A DNA stretch of 64,000 bases. It comes from Rhodanobacteraceae bacterium. Its GTDB lineage: Bacteria > Pseudomonadota > Gammaproteobacteria > Xanthomonadales > SZUA-5. The notes beneath the pieces were generated by a model. The model worked only from the letters and a program-made list of their open reading frames with translations. It was not told the origin of the DNA and ran no database searches. Both the position numbers and the translations under genes were made by a program. Positions 54,418 through 62,725 of this stretch are shown piece by piece; position 1 is the first letter of the stretch, and each line of letters begins with the position of its first letter. The stretch spans positions 387,693 through 451,692 of the forward strand of contig JADJPR010000002.1 in assembly GCA_016713135.1 (NCBI GenBank). Reading direction: 5' to 3'.

Positions 54418-56240
54418 AATGTCTGCGCCGCCACCATGGCGGAGAAGCGCGAATCGGCACGATCGCGCAGCGCGGCGTAGTCCCCCTGCTCCACCAGGCG
54501 CCCCTTGTCGAACACGAAGACCGTGTCGGCAGACCTCACGGTGGCCAGCCGGTGCGCGATGATCACCACGGTCATGCGCCCGCGGAGTTCGTCGATGCTC
54601 TGCTGGATCACGCGCTCGGCCTCGCTGTCCAGCGAACTGGTCGCCTCGTCGAGGATCAGCAGCCGCGGCTCCTTGAACAGCTCGCGGGCGATGAACAGGC
54701 GCTGGCGCTGGCCGCCCGAAAGACGGATGCCGCGGTCGCCGACCAGCGAATTGAATCCATCCGGCAGCGACTCGATGAACTCGAGCAGGTGAGCACTCTG
54801 GGCGGCGCGACGGACGCGCTGCATCAGTTCCGGGTCGGTCTTTGGATCGCCGCTCCAGAGGCAGATGTTGTTGGCGAAGCTGTCGTCGAAGATCACCGCT
54901 TCCTGCAGCACATAGCCGATCTGCCGGCGCCAGCTGGCGCGATCGATACTGCCGGCGCTCACACCGTCGATCAGCAATTCGCCCGTGCGCGGCGCGAGCA
55001 GCAAGGTCAGCAGGTCGATGATGGTCGACTTGCCGGCGCCGGATGCGCCCACCAGGGCCACCGTGGTGCGTGCCGGGATGACAAAGGACACCTGCGAAAG
55101 AACATCGCCGACGCGCGCGTCGTAGCTGAACGAGACATCGCGGAACTCGATCGAGTCGCTGAGTGCGCCGATCTGCTTGCCGCCATCGGGCACCGACTCG
55201 CGCTCCAGGCGTGCGAACTCGTCGCGCACGACTTCGACCGAGCCGATCTGGGCCAGCACGTTCTGCCAGGAGTTCTGCAACCCGAGGACCGCATTGACCC
55301 CGCGGTAGAAGAGCAGGATTGAGACCATGATCGGGGCCAGTGGTTGCTGGAAGACCGCCAGCTGGATCATGACGATGGAGATGATCACCAGCATTGCGAT
55401 CGGCTCGCGCGCAGCGCCGGCAAAGGCCATGACCAGGTTCAGTCGCGCGCTCAACTCGCCAGCGCGTTCGACATTCCCCATGGCCACGCGGCGCAGCGGC
55501 TCTGCAGTGCCGGTTGCGGCCAGGTACTTGAAGGCCTGGATCGATTGGACGAAGGCCCCGGACAGCGCGCCCATCTGCTCCGCGCTCTCGCGCGACAGCG
55601 AGCGCACCTGCAGGTTCAGACGGCGGAACAGCAGCACCAGCCCAAGGCCAACCACAATTGCCGCGACCCCGAAACGCCAGGCGACGAGGATCGCCATCCC
55701 GAGGTAGACCGATGCCTTGATCGCGCCCACCATCATCGACGAGAAGCTCTGGAAGGCGCCGATGAAGGAAAACACCTGTGAGAACAGGTTGAAGAAATAG
55801 CCGGTGTCGCGGGCGGAGTAGTAGCTGTAGGACATCTTCGAGTAGGCGTCGTACAGGCGTCCCTGCAGGTTCCGCTGCAGGTCGGCGCGCAGGTAGCCGC
55901 CGTAGCCGCCGGCCGCAAAGGCCACGGCGCCCTTGACGACGAACACGCCCGCGATCAGCGCGAGCACCGCGACCGGCCCGGATACGCCCAGGGTTCCGAG
56001 GAATCCGGTCACCCAGGTCGCGAATCGCCCGGATGCGGCGCCCTCGGCATCCAGGCTCTGCAGCAAGGGCAGCAGCATCAGGATGCCGACGCCCTCGAGC
56101 AGTGCTTCGACCACCTGCAGCGCAAACACGAGGTAGACGCGGACACCGATGAACTCGCGGAAGGTCCGGAAGTACCCGGGAATACCGCCGAAGGAAGCGG
56201 CTTGCGGGATGTCGGCCACTTCCTGGGCCACTGCGATCAT
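54414..56240 (-). CDS. MsbA/PglK-like ABC exporter (copy 2)
   Basis: 608-residue half-transporter with a fused ATPase. Hydrophobic segments run from VYLVFALQVVEALLEGVGILMLLPLL onward. Walker A GASGAGKSTIIDLLTLL, signature LSGGQRQRLFIARELFK, Walker B LLILDEATSSLD and H-loop VIIAHRLATVR are intact. It overlaps galE by 4 bases (ATGA) and the beta-CASP gene by 4 bases (GTGA). Layout and motifs closely parallel the ABC gene at 48.5 kb, so the two may be heterodimer partners or flip different lipid-linked products; which is not visible from sequence. Confidence 0.9.
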   Translation of the reverse strand: MIAVAQEVADIPQAASFGGIPGYFRTFREFIGVRVYLVFALQVVEALLEGVGILMLLPLLQSLDAEGAASGRFATWVTGFLGTLGVSGPVAVLALIAGVFVVKGAVAFAAGGYGGYLRADLQRNLQGRLYDAYSKMSYSYYSARDTGYFFNLFSQVFSFIGAFQSFSSMMVGAIKASVYLGMAILVAWRFGVAAIVVGLGLVLLFRRLNLQVRSLSRESAEQMGALSGAFVQSIQAFKYLAATGTAEPLRRVAMGNVERAGELSARLNLVMAFAGAAREPIAMLVIISIVMIQLAVFQQPLAPIMVSILLFYRGVNAVLGLQNSWQNVLAQIGSVEVVRDEFARLERESVPDGGKQIGALSDSIEFRDVSFSYDARVGDVLSQVSFVIPARTTVALVGASGAGKSTIIDLLTLLLAPRTGELLIDGVSAGSIDRASWRRQIGYVLQEAVIFDDSFANNICLWSGDPKTDPELMQRVRRAAQSAHLLEFIESLPDGFNSLVGDRGIRLSGGQRQRLFIARELFKEPRLLILDEATSSLDSEAERVIQQSIDELRGRMTVVIIAHRLATVRSADTVFVFDKGRLVEQGDYAALRDRADSRFSAMVAAQTL

Positions 56241-57268
56241 GCCGTCTCGGCACCCGCGTCGAATGGAACGCCAACCGTCAGGGTCGGGTCGGGATCGCGG
56301 GGGCGCTGCGCCCAGCGCCAGGCCGTGCCCAGGATTTCATCGATGTCCGCGTGCTGCGGACTCCACCCGAGCTCCCGGCGTGCGCGCCCGGCGTCTCCGA
56401 CCAGAGCCGAGGGATCGCCCTCACGGCGCGGCGCGATGGTCACTGGCACCCGCAGTCCGGTCACACGCTCGGCGGCCGCGATGATCTCGCGGACGGTGAA
56501 TCCGCGGCCGTTGCCGAGGTTGTAGGCGTCCAGCCCGGGCGATGCCGACGCCAGGCGGTGCAGCGCGCGCAGGTGCGCATCGGCCAGATCGGTCACGTGC
56601 ACGTAGTCGCGGACGCAGGTGCCGTCGCGGGTGGCGTAATCGTCGCCGAAAACCTGGATGTGCGGGCGCTTGCCCGCGGCGGCGTCGAGCACGAGGGGAA
56701 TCAAGTGGGTTTCCGGATCATGCGCCTCGCCGAGCTCGCCCTCGGGATCCGCGCCTGCCGCATTGAAGTAGCGCAGCGCCGCGCTGCGCAATCCATGCGC
56801 GACGCCGAAATCGGCGAGGATCCGCTCGACCATCCACTTGGATGCGCCATAGGGGTTGATCGGCGCCTGCGGGTGATCCTCGGCGATGGGAATGGACTGC
56901 GGGTTGCCGTAGGTCGCGCAGGTACTGGAGAAGACGATCCGGTCGATGCCGTTGCGCACCATCGCATCGAGCAGCACCAGGGTGCCGGCGACGTTGTTGC
57001 GGTAGTACTTGGCCGGATGGATGACCGACTCGCCCACATAGGCGAAGGCCGCGAAATGCATCACGGCATCCGGACGATACTGGCCAATGATGCGTTGCAG
57101 GCTTTCCCGGTCGCTGATGTCCGCAACTTCGAGCGGGCCCCATCGAACCGCCCATCGGTGACCGTAGACCAGGTTGTCGACGCAGATGGGCAAGTGCCCC
57201 TGCGCAGCGAGCGCCTTGCAGACATGGCTGCCGATGTAACCCGCCCCGCCCGTCACCAGGACTTTCAT
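56237..57268 (-). CDS. galE: UDP-glucose 4-epimerase (copy 2)
   Basis: 343-residue SDR. The start ATG 57268 shares its A with the nucleotidyltransferase stop (TGATG), giving [24 protein letters not shown] with DNLVYGHRWAVRWG, FSSTCATYGNPQSIPIAEDHPQAPINPYGASKWMVERIL (catalytic YxxxK), ALRYFNAAGADPEGELGEAHDPETHLIPL, and DGTCVRDYVHVTDLADAHL. Length and motifs match ordinary GalE. It supplies UDP-Gal or UDP-GalNAc. Intact, unlike the copy at 35-36 kb. Confidence 0.93.
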   Translation of the reverse strand: MKVLVTGGAGYIGSHVCKALAAQGHLPICVDNLVYGHRWAVRWGPLEVADISDRESLQRIIGQYRPDAVMHFAAFAYVGESVIHPAKYYRNNVAGTLVLLDAMVRNGIDRIVFSSTCATYGNPQSIPIAEDHPQAPINPYGASKWMVERILADFGVAHGLRSAALRYFNAAGADPEGELGEAHDPETHLIPLVLDAAAGKRPHIQVFGDDYATRDGTCVRDYVHVTDLADAHLRALHRLASASPGLDAYNLGNGRGFTVREIIAAAERVTGLRVPVTIAPRREGDPSALVGDAGRARRELGWSPQHADIDEILGTAWRWAQRPRDPDPTLTVGVPFDAGAETA

Positions 57269-58392
57269 CAGGTATCTCTCACGGATCTTGCCGATCTTGG
57301 TTCCGCGCCGGCGACCTGAGTCCGCGCCAGGAGCTCGTGCGCTCCCGAGAACCAGCGCGTGAGGTAGGCCGCGAGCGTGCCGGCCATGCCGTGCACGGCG
57401 TAGCGCCCGCGTATCCAGGCATGCGGCGGAAACAGGCAGACCCTGAGGTACGCCAGCCGCTGCCCGAGCGAGGGCAGGCAGGCCAGGCTGCGCAGCACCC
57501 GCGCCACGTGCCCGCGCGAGGCCTCGATCAGGTTGCGCGTACACTCATGTCGTCCCAACGCCTGCCAGTCGGACATCCGGCGGACCGGGAGCTCGAGATC
57601 GAACCAGCGGCTTGCGTCCGTCAGCGCATGCGCATGCAGGCCGGCGACATGCTTCGAGCGCACCATCGAGTCCAGTTCGCTCCAATCCTTGGCAGTCATC
57701 CCGCGCGCCAGCAGCGCAAGGTCGTAGAGCCATACCAGGGGCCGGTCCGAGACGGGCTGGTGCGCCTCGTAGTGCACCACTGCGTGCATCAGGGCATCGA
57801 CCCGCCCGAGCGCACGGCAACCCGGAATTCCGGAAAGCGCAATCGACCGCGCCATCAGCTCGGTGAAATCGAACCTGCATGCAAGTTCCGGCAACACGTG
57901 CAGCGCCCAGTGCAGATCAACCTCACGCCCACTTGCACGATCCCGATATCGCGCCTGATTGCCCACCAGATCGTGCTGACTGTAGCCATCCGACTCGAGC
58001 CCAAGGTCGACCATGACCTGATGCGCAACGAGCCGCTCATGCGGGGCAACCAACAGGTCGACATCCGTGACCGGACGCAGCTCAGGCCGGGCATAGAGCC
58101 AACGCCCGAGGGCAGCGCCCTTCAGCAGCAGGGCGGGGCAACCGCGGGCCGCCAGCGCCGACAGCAGGCGGGCCAGCAACTGGTTGTCGCACTCGATTGC
58201 CGGTGCCTGCGCGGTCACCAGGACATCCCAGAACGCCTGTTCCATCGGCTCCAGATTGCGGCCGCTGCGCACGGCGTCGTCGAGTGCCGCCGCGATCAAG
58301 CGGTTTTCCTGCAGGGGTGGCGACCTGTTCGGCGAGTGATCGCCGGCGGAGGTCCTCGCGAATCGGTACCGAAAAAACATCCAACAGGGCAC
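57268..58392 (-). CDS. Nucleotidyltransferase family protein (copy 2)
   Basis: 374-residue PF14907-type protein, related to the broken lasso-cluster copy at 23.6 kb. LLSALAARGCPALLLKGAALGRWLYARPELRPVTDVDLLVAPHERL holds the nucleotide loop and TDVDLLV metal site, and EVDLHWALHVLPELACRFDF the third acidic position. GTG 58392 starts 3 bases after the ligase-like stop; the downstream ATG at 58380 is also possible. Such proteins recur near polysaccharide and RiPP loci, but their reaction is unsettled. Intact and coupled to galE. Confidence 0.75.
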   Translation of the reverse strand: MPCWMFFRYRFARTSAGDHSPNRSPPLQENRLIAAALDDAVRSGRNLEPMEQAFWDVLVTAQAPAIECDNQLLARLLSALAARGCPALLLKGAALGRWLYARPELRPVTDVDLLVAPHERLVAHQVMVDLGLESDGYSQHDLVGNQARYRDRASGREVDLHWALHVLPELACRFDFTELMARSIALSGIPGCRALGRVDALMHAVVHYEAHQPVSDRPLVWLYDLALLARGMTAKDWSELDSMVRSKHVAGLHAHALTDASRWFDLELPVRRMSDWQALGRHECTRNLIEASRGHVARVLRSLACLPSLGQRLAYLRVCLFPPHAWIRGRYAVHGMAGTLAAYLTRWFSGAHELLARTQVAGAEPRSARSVRDT

Positions 58393-58395
58393 TCG

Positions 58396-59760
58396 TCACG
58401 ACGCCGACCCCAAGTCCCGCCTTCCATCGCCGCCGCGTCGGGTGCGCAGCATCAGGATGCACGCAAGCACGAACACGCACGCCAGGCTGGTCGTTCGCAG
58501 CGGGTAGTCGAGCAGCGAATGCAGGCAGAGGGACAAGAGGATCAGGGCACCAACCAGCCGTTCTGCGTTCTCGCGCTGACCATTTCCCCAGTCGACCCGC
58601 AACTCCTGCAGACGTTGCCAGACCCATCGTGCGAACAGTCCAAGCACGAGCAGGGCCGGGAGTCCGACATCGATCCAGATCTCCGCCCAGTCATTGTGCG
58701 CGTGGTTGACGATCTTCGGCCCCAGGTCTGCTACCGGCGCATACGCTTCGTAGACGGCGGGGAAGCTTCCGACGCCGGTGCCGCTGGCAGCAAAGCGGCG
58801 AGTCAGCTCCAGCACGTGTGGGAGCACGTCGGTGCGCTGGCCGCCTTCGAGATTTCCGAAGCGGGCAGCGATCCGATCAAGACCGAATTCCACCGCAACC
58901 AGCCCCCCGGCAATCACGATGATCGGCAACCAACGGGTTGCGCCGCGGAGCTGCTTTCCGCTGATGAAGGCCAGGATCAACATGATCGCCGACATGACCG
59001 CAGCCAGGCCCACTGCGGACCGCGATCGGGCGAGAAAGACGCCAAGCATCAGGATGGCGCTCATCAGCAACCAGCCGAGCATGTGCAATGCACGCTGATT
59101 GGCGGGTGTGCGTGCCGTTCCATGTCGAATCACGCCGCCAAAAACGCAGATCAGCGCCACCACCAGGAATGACGCATAGTGATTGCGGTTGGCGTAGAGG
59201 CCGACTGCCTCGTGCGCGTTGGTCGGTGTGTAGAAACGCAGGCCGCTACCGCTGCCTTGGGCGACCTGGGCGACGCCGAGGGCGACCATCAGCACCGCGG
59301 CGGAAATGACCAGCCCCACCATGCGCCATCTCCATTTCGGGTCGATCTGCACGGCGAGCACCAGCAGGGCCGCCGCCGGCAACAGTGATCGAACTGAGGC
59401 CAGGGTCGCATTGGGATCCAGTGACCAGGTGCGGAATGCCGGCGCCGGGATGCCAAGCGAATCCAGACCCGAATAGACCTCCGCGCGACCGGGCAGCCAC
59501 CCGACCAGCGCTGCCGGGACCGGCACGACCTGAATCAGGGGAATGGCCACCACGAGTAACAGCAGCACCACGAGGCGCCGCACCTCAGGCTGCAGCAACT
59601 GCCAGCGCAGCCGGACCAAGCCATAGGCCAGAGCGCCCACCGCCGCGAACTGCACGAGCAGATCGCTGAGCAGGAAGTTGCGGGTGCCACCACCAAGCAA
59701 AAGCGCCAGGGCGAGCACTGCCCCGCACAAGGGTCCGGCCAGCCTGTCCGTTGTCGACAT
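58396..59760 (-). CDS. O-antigen ligase / Wzy family membrane protein
   Basis: 454-residue polytopic protein with at least ten hydrophobic segments. The Wzy_C/WaaL region shows LYANRNHYASFLVVALICVFGG, LGVFLARSRSAVGLAAVMSAIMLIL, SGTGVGSFPAVYEAYAPVADLGPKIVNHAHNDWAEIWIDVGLPALLVLGLFARW, which carries the conserved Arg/His-rich periplasmic loop (HNDWAEI). The start at ATG 59760 (MSTTDRLAG) gives the first membrane segment directly; the ORF also opens at 59883. It could attach polymer to lipid A or polymerise repeat units; with the separate polymerase at 29-30 kb, ligation is the better guess. Confidence 0.8.
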   Translation of the reverse strand: MSTTDRLAGPLCGAVLALALLLGGGTRNFLLSDLLVQFAAVGALAYGLVRLRWQLLQPEVRRLVVLLLLVVAIPLIQVVPVPAALVGWLPGRAEVYSGLDSLGIPAPAFRTWSLDPNATLASVRSLLPAAALLVLAVQIDPKWRWRMVGLVISAAVLMVALGVAQVAQGSGSGLRFYTPTNAHEAVGLYANRNHYASFLVVALICVFGGVIRHGTARTPANQRALHMLGWLLMSAILMLGVFLARSRSAVGLAAVMSAIMLILAFISGKQLRGATRWLPIIVIAGGLVAVEFGLDRIAARFGNLEGGQRTDVLPHVLELTRRFAASGTGVGSFPAVYEAYAPVADLGPKIVNHAHNDWAEIWIDVGLPALLVLGLFARWVWQRLQELRVDWGNGQRENAERLVGALILLSLCLHSLLDYPLRTTSLACVFVLACILMLRTRRGGDGRRDLGSAS

Positions 59761-59879
59761 TCCGGAATTCCGCGCGTGCCCCGGGGTGGCGCGATCGAGC
59801 CGAGTGTCTGCGATCATGGCCCCACGGGGCCACTCCGCCTGCGCGCTTTGGCCAGTAGCGAGGGATGGACCCACCCCGG

Positions 59880-60251
59880 TCATTGGACCGCAGACGGGCC
59901 GAATGGCTTGGATTCCTGTGGCGGAGGCGCCAGCAGCTCCACTTCACGCCGCAATGCCTCGATCTCGAGTTCCAGCCGCTGGTACTCATCCTGCTTGCGT
60001 CGCAGGAAGTCGGTCGTGGCACGCAACTTGGCGATCGCCCCGCTGGGCGTCAACACGTACGCATAGCCGAGCTTGTTGTGGCTGTTGCGGAAGTTCTGCA
60101 CCTTGACCCAACCGCGTTCGATGAGTGCGCGCAGGCAGTAGTTGGTCTTGCCCAGCGACAGGCCAAGCTCGCCTGCCAGCTCGCGCTGCGAGTGGTTCGG
60201 ATGCTCGGTCAGCAGCCGGAGCAGGCGGTAGCGGGTCTCGTCGTCGAGCAT
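59880..60251 (-). CDS. EPS-associated MarR-type transcription regulator
   Basis: 123-residue winged-helix regulator. MLDDETRYRLLRLLTEHPNHSQRELAGELGLSLGKTNYCLRALIERGWVKVQNFRNSHNKLGYAYVLTPSG is the classic EPS-associated MarR layout, followed by a charged coiled-coil-like tail (DEYQRLELEIEALRREVELL). The ORF opens at 60332, but the ATG at 60251 matches family starts. It lies at the head of the minus-strand EPS array, next to the RfaH remnant, so it probably controls that operon; the effector is unknown. Confidence 0.9.
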   Translation of the reverse strand: MLDDETRYRLLRLLTEHPNHSQRELAGELGLSLGKTNYCLRALIERGWVKVQNFRNSHNKLGYAYVLTPSGAIAKLRATTDFLRRKQDEYQRLELEIEALRREVELLAPPPQESKPFGPSAVQ

Positions 60252-60358
60252 GCAGTGGTCGTTGAAATCCGGGGACGGCAGCGGGCTGATCCTGCCCCCA
60301 CGCCGCTGCCGCCCTGCGGTGTAGGCCCGCATGGCCGGACAGCCAGTTTTTGCCGCGG

Positions 60359-60888
60359 TCAGATGCGTGCGCCGAGGGCGTGCTTCGGAACCACGATCTC
60401 GCGTTCGGTGCCCAGCAGCGTCAGCAGCAGGCGCACCCGATCTTCACCATGGGTCGCAGCGAAGATGGCGTCCATGCCGCTGAAGGGACCTTCGTTGATC
60501 CGGACCTTTGCGCCCGGCTGCAGTTCCGGCGGCGCCAGGCGCACGAATCCATCGTCGGGATCCATACGCAGCCGGATCTGTTCGATCACGGCATCGGGAA
60601 CGACCGCAGGTAGCCCCCGAAACGCACGATCGTGGATACCCCGCGGGTACCGCGGACCGGCTCCAGGGACTGCAGGGACGGATCCGAGTGCAGGAAGATG
60701 TAGCGCGGGAACAGCGATTCGGTACGCACCACCACGCCCGACGCCGCCCGCACGCTGCGCGTCGAGTCCTTGCAAACAAGGTCCGAAGCCCTGCCGCGTC
60801 AAGCAGAGTTGTGCTTCAGCCCTCGGCGCGTGGCTTCTGGGGAGGACAGCGAACCAGGATTGCAGATGCCGACGATCCGTTCACGACG
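60359..60888 (-). pseudogene. rfaH: RfaH/NusG-like antiterminator, frameshifted
   Basis: NusG-paralogue fragments in two frames. Minus strand reads QSWFAVLPRSHAPRAEAQLCLTRQGF (NGN start), then LFPRYIFLHSDPSLQSLEPVRGTRGVSTIVRFG in another frame, then back to LPAVVPDAVIEQIRLRMDPDDGF, GAKVRINEGPFSGMDAIF (KOW) and PKHALGARI to the stop at 60359. One missing G in the run after VRFG (near 60615) explains the last break; a second indel falls between about 60720 and 60790. No initiator is found upstream of QSW. RfaH binds ops sites and lets RNAP read long cell-surface operons; its location at the head of the EPS array fits. Real loss or sequencing error is undecided. Confidence 0.75.
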
Positions 60889-61017
60889 TGAACAGACCAC
60901 ATCGCCAAGCTGCTTGCTGCGCGGACCATTGTGCCGCCGGCCGCCATCATGCGGCGACTGGCGATTGCGACACCACTTCCCGAATCCGGGACTTGCGGCG
61001 ACAATCGGCACCGATTG
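60889..61017. other. Gap between rfaH and TPR-sulfotransferase remnants
   Basis: 129 bases with no gene I can support. The minus strand here would carry the rfaH promoter or start; no clear promoter boxes are visible. The plus strand holds only short reading frames without known motifs. Confidence 0.4.
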
Positions 61018-62690
61018 TCAGCCGCCGCGATCGCCCTGACTGTTCCCGAGCAGCGCCAGGCGAGACAACAGTGGCTCCAGTTGCTGGCGATAGTGGCTCC
61101 ATGCCGGAACCGTATGCGCACTGATTTTTCGGCGCACCTGCGCACTACTGGCGGTGGCGACCACACCACGCGTCTTCTCGGTGTTCAGCGCTTCTGCCAC
61201 GAACGATAGACCACAATAGTCGAAGACTTCTTTCGCAACCGCCTCGGTATCGTTGGTCAAGCGAACGAAATCAACATCGAGAATGCGCCCCGGGAGCACC
61301 CGATGCCAATGCTCCATCAATTTGCGATAACCAAGATAATAATCGGCGAGCTCGCCCTGTTGGTAGGAGTACCCGCAGGCCTCGGAAAACAAGGTCCGCA
61401 CAGTCGAGAAACAAGCCTCGCGGGTTGCGAACCAGATGCAGGAATTTCGCATGTGGAGTGCCTGCAATATCTCCGACATTCAGAAAATTCGACGGCTTCC
61501 AGGAACCATTGCCGGCCATTTGCGCGTGGATACATCGCGCCGTGAATCGTTCACCCACCCGACGAAAATCGATTGCTGCGGCGCGCCGGATCAATTCTGC
61601 GTCGAGCACGCCTCGGAAGCGGCAATCGGCCGCAGCTTCATGTCGACATTGAATGCGTAACTTCGCCGCCATCGGCGACATCAGCAGACCAGAAGCACAC
61701 GCTCGAGCAAGGTGGTGCCGGTGCGGCATGCCCACAACGAAAATCGGGGCCAGCTTCGCTGATTCGATCGGGCGCGCAACGAAATCCGCACGCATTGCGC
61801 CATCAACCGCGGGAAAACGCCCATGGGTCGGCGTGATCAGTGAATGCGCCGGCGCTTGGGCGTGCATCCACGCTCCAATGCTGACCAGGCCTCAGGGTAA
61901 CGCTCAAGATCGTGCAGCTCATTGAAGAGCGCGAAATTCGGGTGTAAATCTCGCCCCCAGCCCTGGCTGAGCCTGCCGCAGTTGTTCCCCGAATCCGGGA
62001 GACACGATTGCGCTCGGTCGTCTGCGGTACAGATGACGACAGCACCGGTGAGGCCTGCGCAAACCGCGGATCCGTGGAGAGGCTGAGTTCCAGCGACCGC
62101 TCGGCTTGGGCAAGTTCGTGGCGAACATGTGCAGGTTGCCGCGAAAATATCGCGACGGCGCATGCCGGGGTCCCGCCGGAATGCGAGAGATCCAGGCATG
62201 GCGACGGCTTCATCATGTGCGCCGATATTGCTGGAGCAAGACTCCGCCTCGGCCAGCACTTGCGCTGTCGCCGCGCGACGGAAACCGAGGTTGCGCAAGC
62301 AACTGATCAGCGCATCGTTCTCGAGGAAGCGGATCAACTGGCGCGCGAGAGAAAGGACCAATTCAGGCTTTTCCGGCTTCAACTCGGCAGCCGCCAACGC
62401 GTAGCCACCGGGCTCTGCCGGAACTCTCTCCTGCAGCAGCCGACACCAGGCGCACCCGCCCAACGACGTTGCGGGGCTGCAGTTTCGACCAGGGTCCCCA
62501 ACTGATCGCCTCATCGAGTGCGCATTACGAGCCAGCGCCGCGTCGATTCTTCGAGCAGTTTTCTGGACGCCGCGCCGTTGGGATCTGTTGCGTCAATCCA
62601 TCGCTCCACGAGGAGATGTTCGAGAAACCCGGCCGCCTGCCAAGGCATTCGCTTCGCGAGCTGGAGTTGCCGTCCTCGCAAGACTGTAGC
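61018..62690 (-). pseudogene. TPR-sulfotransferase, heavily frameshifted
   Basis: Pieces of one TPR-sulfotransferase in several frames. A TPR-like portion (RRLLEESTRRWLVMR; LVLSLARQLIRFLENDALISCLRNLGF; YPEAWSALERG) is followed by PIFVVGMP, which becomes GMPRTGTTLLERV if two bases (GC) are added near 61735-61740: the PAPS 5'-phosphosulfate loop. GNGSWKPSNFLNVGDIAGTPHAKFLHLVRNPRG and then YSYQQGELADYYLGYRKLMEHWHRVLPGRILDVDFVRLTNDTEAVAKEVFDYCGLSF complete the domain. Many indels in 1.7 kb mean either an old pseudogene or poor sequence. This gene type often follows a TonB-dependent receptor in Xanthomonadales, as here. Boundaries are approximate. Confidence 0.65.
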
Positions 62691-62725
62691 GCCTCGCGGG
62701 GCCAGGGTCGTCACAAACCTGAGCA

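Noticed and set aside
52957..56274. 1105-codon frame across the beta-CASP and ABC genes
   Set aside because: Only the part from GTG 54417 is the beta-CASP gene; the upstream portion runs out of frame through the ABC transporter, whose own motifs are intact in another frame.
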